Assembly (NCBI GenBank): GCA_016218915.1 | Contig: JACRCQ010000058.1 | Span: forward strand, 1 to 64,000 | Direction: 5' to 3' | DNA from: Deltaproteobacteria bacterium | GTDB taxonomy: Bacteria > Myxococcota_A > Polyangia > Polyangiales > Polyangiaceae | Length of the DNA: 64,000 nt | In this document: one piece after another, positions 1 to 6,656 of the stretch | Layout: every line of letters begins with the position of its first letter | Numbering within the stretch: position 1 is the stretch's first letter | Translations under genes and position numbers: made by a program | The notes under the pieces: generated by a model | Seen by the model: the letters and a program-made list of their open reading frames with translations, nothing else | What the model was told of the DNA's origin: nothing | Databases searched by the model: none

Positions 1-492
1 AAGTTGGTCGGCGAGCGGTTCATGGGTTTGGACTTCCAGCACCTGAAATGTGGAGTGAAACTTGGCCGATGGCAACTCCTTGTAGCCGAGCAGGAAGATG
101 CTGATGCACGGTTGAAGCTCAGCGTACTCCTGTCCCCGGACGATCTGCGCGCCATACATGCGCGACCAATGGTAGAGCGCGCGCTTGGTCATGCCTGGAC
201 GCGTTTGCGATTGCATCTCGACGTCGACCTCTTTGCCGTCTTCGAGTCGAACGCGGATGTCGAGCACCACGCCGCGATCCGGGATGGCCTCCTTCTCCAG
301 ATCGGGGTTGAGCACCTTGATCGATCGGATCGGCGACGGCGGACGAAGGATTGCGCTGAGCAAGGCGATCAGGATCCCTTCAGAGCCTGGGCGGGTGAAG
401 AGCAGCTTGAAGACGACGTCGAGCTTGGGGTCGAGCCTGGTGAACATGCGCGGCTGCGATTGCTGGAAGCGTGCCTCCGAGCAGACATGCAT
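1..492 (-). CDS. Rpn-family recombination-promoting nuclease / PD-(D/E)XK transposase, 3' end off the window
   Basis: The minus-strand frame is open from ATG at 492 to the left edge, so the C-terminus lies outside the window. Near the N-terminus it reads LDPKLDVVFKLLF, the hallmark of the Rpn/PD-(D/E)XK nuclease 'transposase' family. About 50 residues later comes a nuclease-like core, VVLDIRVRLEDGKEVDVEMQ, with the Asp and the E-x-Q pair expected for PD-(D/E)XK enzymes. The following HWSRMYGAQIVRGQEY stretch also fits the family. Such proteins are endonucleases linked to RecA-independent recombination and often to mobile DNA. A second in-frame ATG at 447 (MFTRLDPKL) is equally plausible, since neither start has a convincing Shine-Dalgarno. 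Palindromic repeats sit just upstream at 520-611. Family call is confident; activity is not demonstrable here. Confidence 0.8.
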   Translation of the reverse strand, partial: MHVCSEARFQQSQPRMFTRLDPKLDVVFKLLFTRPGSEGILIALLSAILRPPSPIRSIKVLNPDLEKEAIPDRGVVLDIRVRLEDGKEVDVEMQSQTRPGMTKRALYHWSRMYGAQIVRGQEYAELQPCISIFLLGYKELPSAKFHSTFQVLEVQTHEPLADQL

Positions 493-519
493 TTTCGCGA
501 GCTTGCGCGGCCGAAGACG

Positions 520-611
520 TGGCGGCCGCCAGGCTTCCCAGCTCGTGCATTGGCAGAATTCGCCGGAGAAACGCTGAGTGGCGGCTCGCCAGGCGAAAGT
601 GGCGGCCGCCA
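520..611. repeat. Cluster of TGGCGGCCGCCA palindromes
   Basis: The 12-bp perfect palindrome TGGCGGCCGCCA occurs at 520-531 and 600-611. An imperfect relative, TGGCGGCTCGCCA, lies at 579-591. All three fall in the divergent gap between the Rpn-like gene and the lipoprotein gene at 683. Arrays of this type resemble the repeated ends of some IS21-like elements, but no IS21 transposase is visible, so this could be a remnant end or a protein-binding array. Confidence 0.6.
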
Positions 612-669
612 CCAACCGCCGAGGCGGGTACCGTTGCGGGTCGACTTCTCCTGAAGAGCAAGTCCGGGC

Positions 670-675
670 TACCAT
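670..675 (+). promoter_or_regulatory. Candidate leaderless -10 hexamer (TACCAT)
   Basis: TACCAT ends 7 nt before the GTG at 683. No Shine-Dalgarno is visible before that GTG, so the transcript may begin at the start codon. No good -35 was found. Confidence 0.35.
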
Positions 676-682
676 CGCTCCT

Positions 683-1978
683 GTGCCAAGGACTCGGTGG
701 CTGGGACTCTGGTTTGGTGCGGCGTGCATCGGGCTGGCGTGCGGTGTGTCCAGCCGACCCAGGGGCCTGCCAGCGTTTTCACCGCGCGCGGTCTTATCCG
801 CGCCAACCTCTTCTGGAACTCGTTGCCCGAAGCTGGCGCCGTTCCCCTTCTACATCATCGCTGAGGGGATGAACGGCGACGGGGAGAGCCACCTGGCTGA
901 ACTCCAGCTCTGTCCCGTGAAGGGAGCGCTGCTGTTGTGCGGGACGATGCATCGGTACGTGACCGACCACTTGGAGACCTCTCCGCATCCTGACTTCCAC
1001 CCGCGGACCATCGTAGGCACTTGGCCTGTGTCGCTTTGGGCGCTCGGCGCGCAAGAAGGGTTTCCGCCACTCGCGCACTTCGATGGTCGAGGCTGGCAGA
1101 CCGTCGCCACCCTCGAACGGGGACGGACATTCGGCGGATTCAAGATGTCCGACTGGCGCAAGGGGGCTGTGCTGGTCGGCGAGACGGCTGTCGACCTCGA
1201 TCACGATGGGCGGATGACCGGCAAGCTCAGAGCGTATGGCGGCCCGGATCCAGCGCCGCTGCCTACCGATGAGAGCGGCCGCAACGTCATTGTCCAAGTC
1301 TACGAGTTGGCCGGCTTTGAGTCGGGCCATGCGATCGTACTGGGCACAACCGGTCCGGAGCTCGGAGGGGGCGCTGGCGCGGTCTTTCTCTGGGACCCCT
1401 CCCAGCGACATCCGACGGTGCGCGTCATTCCGGATGCCGCTGGATACTATGGTGCGTTGTTCGCTCCATCGCCGGACGACCTGGTAGTCTCCGGCTACCA
1501 GCGGATGTCAACAAGCGCAAACGCCGCGGCTTGCTGGCGGCTGAAGGCTGACAACTGGCAGCGAATCGACATGCCGCCCGGGGCGGTGGCGCGGTCCTAC
1601 GCGCAGCAGCGCGACGGGACCGAATGGGTCGTGATCGATGGCGACCGAAGCCGCCCCGGTCCAGCCGATGACGACTCGCATCTATGGCGGCGTGAACCGG
1701 GTCGCCCCTGGCAGCAAGTTGTGCTTCCCACGCCGGAAACGGCGCGCATCAAGCTGGATCCAATGCCCACTGCGCATGAAGTTCGGGTCTGGGATGATGA
1801 CAGCGTATGGGTGGAAGCCAGCTACTTCGAGGATTGCGATCGAGGGATGATCGTTTCGACGCGTCAGCCTGCTTCTCTGTGCCTGATGGGGGACAAGCAG
1901 GGCTGCATGCCTCCAGATCAGGAAGCGCCTGTCACGCACCTGTGCGATTGGATGCTGACCGACAGAAAAGCGCGGTAG
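683..1978 (+). CDS. Putative lipoprotein of unknown function
   Basis: I do not recognise the family. With the GTG at 683 the 431-residue product has a compact signal peptide (VPRTRW, hydrophobic core, then GLAC-G), a good lipobox. An upstream in-frame ATG at 578 would bury that signal behind about 35 low-quality residues encoded by the repeat cluster, so 683 is preferred. The mature part looks like a globular secreted domain with several Trp and Gly residues (for example ALFAPSPDDLVVSGY and WRREPGRPWQQVVL), perhaps a beta-propeller-like fold, and scattered Cys near the C-terminus. It stands alone, divergent from the Rpn-like gene and followed by a decayed region. It is probably anchored in the envelope; its role is unknown. 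Confidence 0.7.
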   Translation: MPRTRWLGLWFGAACIGLACGVSSRPRGLPAFSPRAVLSAPTSSGTRCPKLAPFPFYIIAEGMNGDGESHLAELQLCPVKGALLLCGTMHRYVTDHLETSPHPDFHPRTIVGTWPVSLWALGAQEGFPPLAHFDGRGWQTVATLERGRTFGGFKMSDWRKGAVLVGETAVDLDHDGRMTGKLRAYGGPDPAPLPTDESGRNVIVQVYELAGFESGHAIVLGTTGPELGGGAGAVFLWDPSQRHPTVRVIPDAAGYYGALFAPSPDDLVVSGYQRMSTSANAAACWRLKADNWQRIDMPPGAVARSYAQQRDGTEWVVIDGDRSRPGPADDDSHLWRREPGRPWQQVVLPTPETARIKLDPMPTAHEVRVWDDDSVWVEASYFEDCDRGMIVSTRQPASLCLMGDKQGCMPPDQEAPVTHLCDWMLTDRKAR

Positions 1979-2133
1979 CGTGCCTTCGGCTCCCTACGAC
2001 AGGGCCCTCGGGCGAAGAGGCCGAAGGCCAAGGGCCAAGGGCCAAAGGCCGAGGGATGAAGGGGCAGATGGGGGAGCGAACCCGCAACGTCCGCTGACCT
2101 TCCCGACCAGCACGGAGACGGTCTCGGTCTCGG

Positions 2134-2330
2134 CCAGCACAGCACGTGACCGGACGCCTGAAGTGCACAGTTGCTCTTGTATCCGGCAGAGATGCTGACC
2201 ACCCGGTCCACGACGGCGGCGGCCTTACTAGGCTCACGCTACTGCCACGGGAGTGGACAGCACGCCCATCGCATCCAAACAGGAGGGCGGCACAGCACAC
2301 AACGACCCGCTGGCGCGTTGGTATCTTCAT
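2134..2330 (-). pseudogene. Frameshifted, truncated RCC1-repeat lipoprotein remnant
   Basis: From ATG at 2330 the minus strand encodes a signal peptide with a lipobox (MKIPTRQRVVVCCAALLFGC). The frame then loses sense near 2240. The +1 frame immediately picks up VVDRVVSISAGYKSNCALQ followed by ASGHVLCW, a textbook RCC1/BLIP-II-type repeat (ISAG...CAL..G.V.CW). Homology stops near 2134, where a GC-rich low-complexity tract begins. RCC1-repeat lipoproteins are common and multi-copy in Polyangiales. This copy has at least one frameshift and has lost nearly all its repeats. Confidence 0.7.
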
Positions 2331-2483
2331 GGCGGAGAGCCCAAGCATGCACCCTCGCTGAAGCGAAGACGCATCAAGAGCCTTTTCCCCCACCCCTCCT
2401 TCGCCCCACGCACCGGTGCATGAGGTGTGCTGGAGACCGAGGCGCCGCTCACCCTCCCAGCCACCTCGCGCGCAAGCTGGCTG

Positions 2484-2574
2484 ACAAGAATCTCTGACTC
2501 TGGTCTCGCTGTCCTGCATCGAGCCCGTGCCCGTGCTCGTGCTCTTGCTCGCTCGGCCCACAAGAATCTCTGAC
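2484..2574. repeat. 15-bp direct repeat ACAAGAATCTCTGAC
   Basis: ACAAGAATCTCTGAC is present at 2484-2498 and again at 2560-2574, a 76-bp period. The repeats flank a GC-rich stretch with CGTGCTCGTGCTCTTGCTCG. Nothing coding explains them. They could be a duplicated scar or ends of a small non-autonomous element. Confidence 0.6.
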
Positions 2575-2641
2575 CCCGCCCCCTGCTTGACGCAACCCTT
2601 GCTCCCAGGCAGCATCCAACCCACGAATGCGAGGGAGATTC

Positions 2642-2863
2642 ATGCTGAGCCCAAAGAGAGTTGCTTTCGCGGCCCTGGTCCTGCTCGCTGCCGGATGCTG
2701 CTGCCCTGTGCCCTCCGGCAAGATGCACCCCGGTGCCACTGCCGCGTGCAGCCGCTCGCTCACCAGCAAGTCGTGCACCTCCTGCTGCACCCGCAACGGC
2801 GCCAATGGCAGCACCTGGTCTAGCGGCTCTGGCTGCGGCTGCGTCCAGATCTCCGTGCGCTAG
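2642..2863 (+). CDS. Small Cys-rich lipoprotein (73 aa)
   Basis: ATG 2642 follows a good Shine-Dalgarno (GAGGGAG, about 5 nt upstream). The product starts with a lipoprotein signal (MLSPKRVAFAALVLLAAGCC). The short mature part is Cys-rich, with CSRSLTSKSCTSCCTR and a final CGCVQISVR, suggesting disulphides or metal binding. I do not know the family. Its last 44 bp overlap, tail to tail, the 3' end of the MYXO-CTERM gene on the other strand. Small size keeps confidence moderate, but signal peptide, ribosome site and Cys pattern all agree. Confidence 0.65.
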   Translation: MLSPKRVAFAALVLLAAGCCCPVPSGKMHPGATAACSRSLTSKSCTSCCTRNGANGSTWSSGSGCGCVQISVR

Positions 2864-4343
2864 CCGCTGCAATCAGCCCTGCCAGCATCGCTGCTACCCA
2901 CACCCCTGTCCCAGCCTCCTTGCCCGCTGCTCTGCAGCTGCACCCGCTGTCCGAAGGCTCGCCTTCGTTCACCGGATGCAAGTTGGTCCCTCCGCCTGCT
3001 CCTTTGCCTGCTGTGCCCGATGCGTCTGGCGCTGCATCGGTCGACGCATCCGGCGACCCGCCTGCTCCGCCGGTGCCACACCCCTCGTCGATCACCCCAT
3101 CGCAGTTGTCGTCGACCGAATTGCACTGCTCGGTCGCGCCTGGGTGAATCGACGCGTTCGCGTCATTGCAGTCCGGACCGTCAGGGTAGGTGTCGTTGTC
3201 GCCGTCGGTTATCGTGTATTCGACCACCAGCTGCGGCCCAGTGGTTGCGGACGCTTCCTTGGACAGGAAGTGAGCACCATTGGGGCTTCCGCCAGCCAGG
3301 GGCGCCAGCGCAAACGAATAGGTTCCCTTGCCCGTGACCTTGCTGGTGACGTCGACCGGGTACACTCCGCCCAGCGCAACGCCCGTGATTTGCCCGATCG
3401 CGGGCGGCGTGGTCTTGGGCGCCTTGTTCCACGTGATCGTCTTCTCGGACCAGGAGTTGTCGGTCACGAAGTACAGGTCTCCGCCCGTGCCGTCCGAAGA
3501 AGGTGCTGACGACGCGGTCAGGATCACCCGCGCGCTCTTGACCTTGCCGAGAGGCTCTGGGATCGAGAACTTGAGGTAGATCGTCCCGTCGTCGTCGCCG
3601 CACGACAGGTCCGTGTCAGGCAGCACGACCGTGTCCGGCGTGGACGCCAGCACTGTCGCATCTTCGACCGCGAGGAGCTTCTGCACGTTGGTGGAAGCTG
3701 GTCCGAGGTCAAAGCAGACTTGCACGTTGCTCGCAATGGTCGTGGCGCTCATCGGATGGCCGCCATTGACCGACTTGAGCACTGAGGCCTTGTTGATCTT
3801 CAGGCCGATGGTCTTGTTGTCGCCAGACCCGGAATAGACCGTGCCGCCGTCGCACTGGATGCTGTAGCTCAGCGCGAGATCGTCGAGCGACATCTTCACA
3901 TGGCACTTCTGGTTCGGGTCAGTGAAGATCGGCTGCTTGAAGTCCGAGTCTGCCCAGTTGTCAGGGCAGCCGCCAGGCGGCGACACGCAGCACATGCCGT
4001 ACTCGTTCTTGATCGAGCCTGGCGCATGTCCCGTGCTCCCATCCCACCCGGCCCAATTGCCGTAGAGCTTGAGGTTCGCCAGGCCACCATAGTCGTTGTA
4101 GTCCGCGTTGATGCACCCGGTGTACGCGAACTCGGCCATCCACCCCTTGCCTTCCGGATAGTCGGCCGGGTTCACCCCGGTCACGTCGAAGTCGAGGGTG
4201 ATCGTCTTGGCCGTGGTGTTCTGCTGCTCGGTGAGGTTGTTGAACGTGTCGATGTCCGTGCATTGCGGCTCGGCGAGGGCAACGGGCTCGCCAGCGAGCA
4301 TCACCAGGGAACCGACGGTCAGGACGACAAGGGTGGAGCGCAT
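2820..4343 (-). CDS. DNRLRE-domain protein with MopE-type metal-binding motif and MYXO-CTERM anchor
   Basis: A 507-residue secreted protein with an N-terminal Sec signal (cleavage near ALA-EPQ, about residue 25). The first half is an uncharacterised beta-rich domain. Residues about 222-365 match a DNRLRE domain (SARVILTASSAP, WSEKTITWNKAP, FLSKEASATTGPQLVVEY). Next, about 368-410, comes the MopE-type putative metal-binding motif (DNDTYPDGPDCNDANASIHP, then NSVDDNCDGVIDEGC). After a Gly/Asp linker the tail (from about 466) is SGCSCRAAG, a hydrophobic segment and an Arg/Ser-rich end: the MYXO-CTERM sorting signal, in which Cys is thought to be lipidated/processed for surface display. MopE of Methylococcus binds copper; metal specificity here is unknown. 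Confidence 0.85.
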   Translation of the reverse strand: MRSTLVVLTVGSLVMLAGEPVALAEPQCTDIDTFNNLTEQQNTTAKTITLDFDVTGVNPADYPEGKGWMAEFAYTGCINADYNDYGGLANLKLYGNWAGWDGSTGHAPGSIKNEYGMCCVSPPGGCPDNWADSDFKQPIFTDPNQKCHVKMSLDDLALSYSIQCDGGTVYSGSGDNKTIGLKINKASVLKSVNGGHPMSATTIASNVQVCFDLGPASTNVQKLLAVEDATVLASTPDTVVLPDTDLSCGDDDGTIYLKFSIPEPLGKVKSARVILTASSAPSSDGTGGDLYFVTDNSWSEKTITWNKAPKTTPPAIGQITGVALGGVYPVDVTSKVTGKGTYSFALAPLAGGSPNGAHFLSKEASATTGPQLVVEYTITDGDNDTYPDGPDCNDANASIHPGATEQCNSVDDNCDGVIDEGCGTGGAGGSPDASTDAAPDASGTAGKGAGGGTNLHPVNEGEPSDSGCSCRAAGKEAGTGVWVAAMLAGLIAAASARRSGRSRSQSR

Positions 4344-4441
4344 GGATCACCTCGACGTCAGGGTAACACGATCGGCCTGAACCAGCATGCCGGGGCATGC
4401 CTGCACCCTCAGGAACCCGCCCACCTTGCTCGCACCTGCGC

Positions 4442-4447
4442 TATGGT
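4442..4447 (+). promoter_or_regulatory. Candidate leaderless -10 hexamer (TATGGT)
   Basis: TATGGT ends 7 nt before ATG 4455, which has no Shine-Dalgarno. This supports starting the thioredoxin-like gene at 4455 rather than at the ATG at 4443, which lies inside the hexamer. Confidence 0.35.
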
Positions 4448-4454
4448 AGCTGCG

Positions 4455-4946
4455 ATGCGTCGTTCCCTCGCCCTTGCGCTTTGCGCTCTCGCCCTCGCGT
4501 GCGGGCACAAGCCGCCCGCCTCTGCGCAGAACCCAAAGCTCGGCAAGCCCGTGCAGATCGCGCTGCCCACGGACGCGGGCGACATGGCGTCCATTCCCCC
4601 TGGAGATCGCAAGAAGGTGCTGCTGCACTTCTTCAGCCCGTCGTGCGAGTCGTGTCGCAAGAAGCTCCCCGCGCTGGTGGACAAGCGTGACGAGATCAGC
4701 GCTCGCGGCGCGCGCCTGGTGCTCGTGGCCGTGCTCGGTGACCACGAGTCGATCGATCAAGCCACCGCAGCCCTGCGGGAATGGGGCGTGCCCTGGACGT
4801 TCCTGATCGATCAGAGCGGCGCGAGCCGCTCGCTGCTCGGTGTGGGCAGGGTTCCGTCGTCGGTCCTGGTGGACGGCAAGGGCAAGCTCCTGTGGTATTC
4901 GCCGGAGGACGCAGCTGCGGACGAGGTCGTTGACGCGATCCGTTGA
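4455..4946 (+). CDS. TlpA-like thioredoxin-fold lipoprotein
   Basis: The 163-residue product begins with a lipoprotein signal (MRRSLALALCALALAC-G). A thioredoxin-like domain follows: LLHFFSPSCESCRKKLPAL contains the redox CxxC (Cys-Glu-Ser-Cys), and later WGVPWTFLIDQSG and VGRVPSSVLVDGKGKLL carry the cis-Pro region. This pattern is that of periplasmic TlpA/ResA thiol-disulphide reductases, which reduce disulphides for cytochrome maturation or similar tasks. No cytochrome-biogenesis gene is adjacent, so the partner is unknown. The downstream LEA14-like lipoprotein follows after 69 bp and has its own candidate promoter. Confidence 0.8.
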   Translation: MRRSLALALCALALACGHKPPASAQNPKLGKPVQIALPTDAGDMASIPPGDRKKVLLHFFSPSCESCRKKLPALVDKRDEISARGARLVLVAVLGDHESIDQATAALREWGVPWTFLIDQSGASRSLLGVGRVPSSVLVDGKGKLLWYSPEDAAADEVVDAIR

Positions 4947-4977
4947 CAGGGCAGGTGCACGCGGCCTGCCAGCCCCA

Positions 4978-5007
4978 TTGGACCTCGGACCGCGCAGGGC
5001 GTAGACT
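4978..5007 (+). promoter_or_regulatory. Candidate promoter TTGGAC-N18-TAGACT
   Basis: TTGGAC (4978-4983) and TAGACT (5002-5007) are 18 bp apart, and the -10 ends 8 nt before ATG 5016. No Shine-Dalgarno is present, which fits a leaderless transcript. Confidence 0.4.
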
Positions 5008-5015
5008 GCTGCATC

Positions 5016-5534
5016 ATGCCCCGCTCGCTCATCCGATTCGTGCTCGCGATCACCGTCGTGCTCATCGCCCTGCTCTCCGCCGGCTGCGCGAGCAAGCCGT
5101 CGATGAAGCTCAACCGTGCCGAGGTCTCGGGCATTCGCATCTCGCTGCCACCGAGCATCGGCGTGCTCATGACCATCTACGTCGACGTCTACAACCCCAA
5201 CTCCTACGACATCGCGATCCGGGCCGTGCGCGGAGAGGTGCTCCTTGCCCAGCGCTACACCTTGCCCGTGGAGTTTCGTCCTGAGGGCGAAGGCGTGTGG
5301 CTCAGCTCCAAGACCAACACGCCGATCGCGGTTCCCGTCGTGGTTCCCGCACAGATCGCGCTCGCGGTGCTGCGCGACACGCTGACCATGCCCACCATTC
5401 CGTACCACTTCAAGGGGCGCGCGGACGTGACCGCGACACGCTCGCTGAAGATCGAGAGTGACGACTACTCCGTGGACGAAGACGGCTCGATCTCACGGGC
5501 GCAGATCGACGCGGTGTTGCGTCGCACGCACTGA
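5016..5534 (+). CDS. LEA type 2 (LEA14/WHy-like) lipoprotein
   Basis: 172 residues with a lipoprotein signal peptide and lipobox (LLSAGC-ASK, Cys about residue 25). The mature domain has the LEA14/WHy signature: a conserved beta-sandwich with VDVYNPNSYDIAIRAVRGEV (the 'NPN' element), then TPIAVPVVVPAQ. LEA14-like domains occur in desiccation proteins and in bacterial envelope lipoproteins; the molecular role in bacteria is not settled. It is a single gene between the thioredoxin-like lipoprotein and a pseudogene. Confidence 0.8.
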   Translation: MPRSLIRFVLAITVVLIALLSAGCASKPSMKLNRAEVSGIRISLPPSIGVLMTIYVDVYNPNSYDIAIRAVRGEVLLAQRYTLPVEFRPEGEGVWLSSKTNTPIAVPVVVPAQIALAVLRDTLTMPTIPYHFKGRADVTATRSLKIESDDYSVDEDGSISRAQIDAVLRRTH

Positions 5535-5572
5535 CGGTTGCGCGACCCCGGATCACGCGATACCACTCGGGG

Positions 5573-6094
5573 ATGAAGGGGATCCTTGCCTTGGGTGCCT
5601 CGGCTTGCGCCATGCTGGTGGCTCCGGAAGTCGCGGCCGCGGATTGGTACGTGGATCAGGCTGCCGCAGCGGGCGGCGATGGTACGGCTGCCGAGCCATT
5701 CAAAACGTGGTGATCGCCAACAACACGGTGATCAACAGCAAGAGCGCTGCGATCACCTGGGATCCAGGCCCCCACTCCAACAGCGTGGTACGCAACAACA
5801 TCTTTGCGAGCCAGTCCGGCATCGGCGTGATCCTGCTCGTGGCCAAGTCCGCTTCCGGCGTCGCCGCAACAGGACGGCGCTGCGTGGTCAGGCGGGTCGG
5901 TGCAGCCGGGCGGCGACGCGTCGACGGAAGCAGGCAATGCCGCGGCCCCGAGTGAGGATTCGGGGTGTGGATGCCGCACAGCTCCTGGAGCCGGAGGAGC
6001 CTATGCTGGCATGGTCGGGATGGGGCTGCTAATGTGGATTTGCCTTTGCAGGCGCAGGGCGTCAGGAGGCATCGCGGCCAGGCCGATTTCGTGA
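5573..6094 (+). pseudogene. Decayed right-handed beta-helix protein with MYXO-CTERM tail
   Basis: Three pieces of one gene lie in alternating frames. ATG 5573, after a G-rich ribosome site, encodes a signal peptide and the typical mature start ADWYVDQAAAAGGDGTAAEP, stopping at 5711-5713. An overlapping frame continues with VVIANNTVINSKSAA and SVVRNNIFASQSG (about 5706-5820), which are C-terminal coils of a parallel beta-helix. The first frame then resumes with GGDASTEAGNAAAPSEDSGC and GCRTAPGAGGAYAG, a membrane segment, and CRRR: a MYXO-CTERM signal. Intact relatives are several hundred residues long, so a large internal deletion fused FKT directly to the late coils, and at least one more frameshift followed. 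Confidence 0.75.
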
Positions 6095-6159
6095 TCGACT
6101 GGGACAGGCCCGGACATCATCAGTGGTAGCACCAGCTTGAGCTTAGGAAAGGATCGTTG

Positions 6160-6642
6160 ATGACGCTTTCTCGAATGTCTCGTCGGGCGATGCTCAAGAC
6201 CTCGGCCGTTCTAGCGGCGGTCGCTGCAGGAATCGCAGAAGCTTGCGGTGGGAGCGTGGACCCCGGTGGAGGCACGGGCGCGGGAGGCACCGGAGAGGGT
6301 GGGTCCAGCCAAGGCGGCACCGGGCAAGGTGGAACTGGACAGGGTGGATACGCCCAAGGCGGGAACAGCCAAGGTGGGTACGGCCAAGGCGGGTATGGCC
6401 AAGGCGGGTACGGCCAAGGCGGGTACGGCCAAGGCGGATATGGCCAGGGCGGATATGGCCAGGGCGGATACGGCGGCGCTGGCGGGTATGGCCAGGGTGG
6501 GTACGGCCAGGGTGGCTATGGGGGATATGGCGGATACGGCTACGGCGGCGGGTACGGGTGGCTTCCCCGCAATCTGTCTGGCGCCAGGCAGTGGTACGCG
6601 CGGCTTGGCACGCGCATCCGCGAGAACATCGCCCGCGGTTGA
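6160..6642 (+). CDS. GQGGY-repeat secreted lipoprotein, possible Tat substrate
   Basis: 160 residues from ATG 6160, preceded by a strong AGGAAAGGA ribosome site 6 nt upstream. The N-terminus contains SRRAMLKTSAVLAAVAAG, close to the twin-arginine consensus, followed by a possible lipobox (IAEAC-GG). Most of the rest is a GQGGY/GQGGN array (about residues 50-125), encoded by 15-bp tandem repeats. A short basic Trp/Arg-containing tail follows (RQWYARLGTRIRENIARG). Gly/Tyr repeats of this kind are low-complexity, probably extended and possibly adhesive or structural. No family match is claimed. Confidence 0.7.
   Translation: MTLSRMSRRAMLKTSAVLAAVAAGIAEACGGSVDPGGGTGAGGTGEGGSSQGGTGQGGTGQGGYAQGGNSQGGYGQGGYGQGGYGQGGYGQGGYGQGGYGQGGYGGAGGYGQGGYGQGGYGGYGGYGYGGGYGWLPRNLSGARQWYARLGTRIRENIARG
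6307..6519 (+). repeat. 15-bp coding tandem repeat (GGYGQ units)
   Basis: Units near GGCGGGTACGGCCAA are repeated about a dozen times with C/T and A/G variation at third positions, and one interruption near 6470-6485. The copies are still highly similar at DNA level, so the array is likely length-variable by slippage or unequal exchange. Confidence 0.8.
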
Positions 6643-6656
6643 CAGCCCGCCCACTC

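Larger units (their letters stand above)
1979..2641. other. Gene-poor stretch with degenerate sequence
   Basis: No intact gene is convincing here. The stretch holds a low-complexity tract of GGCCAAGGGCCAA-like units near 2024-2053, a decayed RCC1-repeat gene on the minus strand (2134-2330), and a 15-bp direct repeat (2484-2498 and 2560-2574). Open frames across it lack coherent protein character. Confidence 0.6.

Noticed and set aside
1932..2330. Single continuous minus-strand gene through the RCC1 remnant
   Set aside because: The open frame after the signal peptide is nonsense, while the repeat homology is in another frame.
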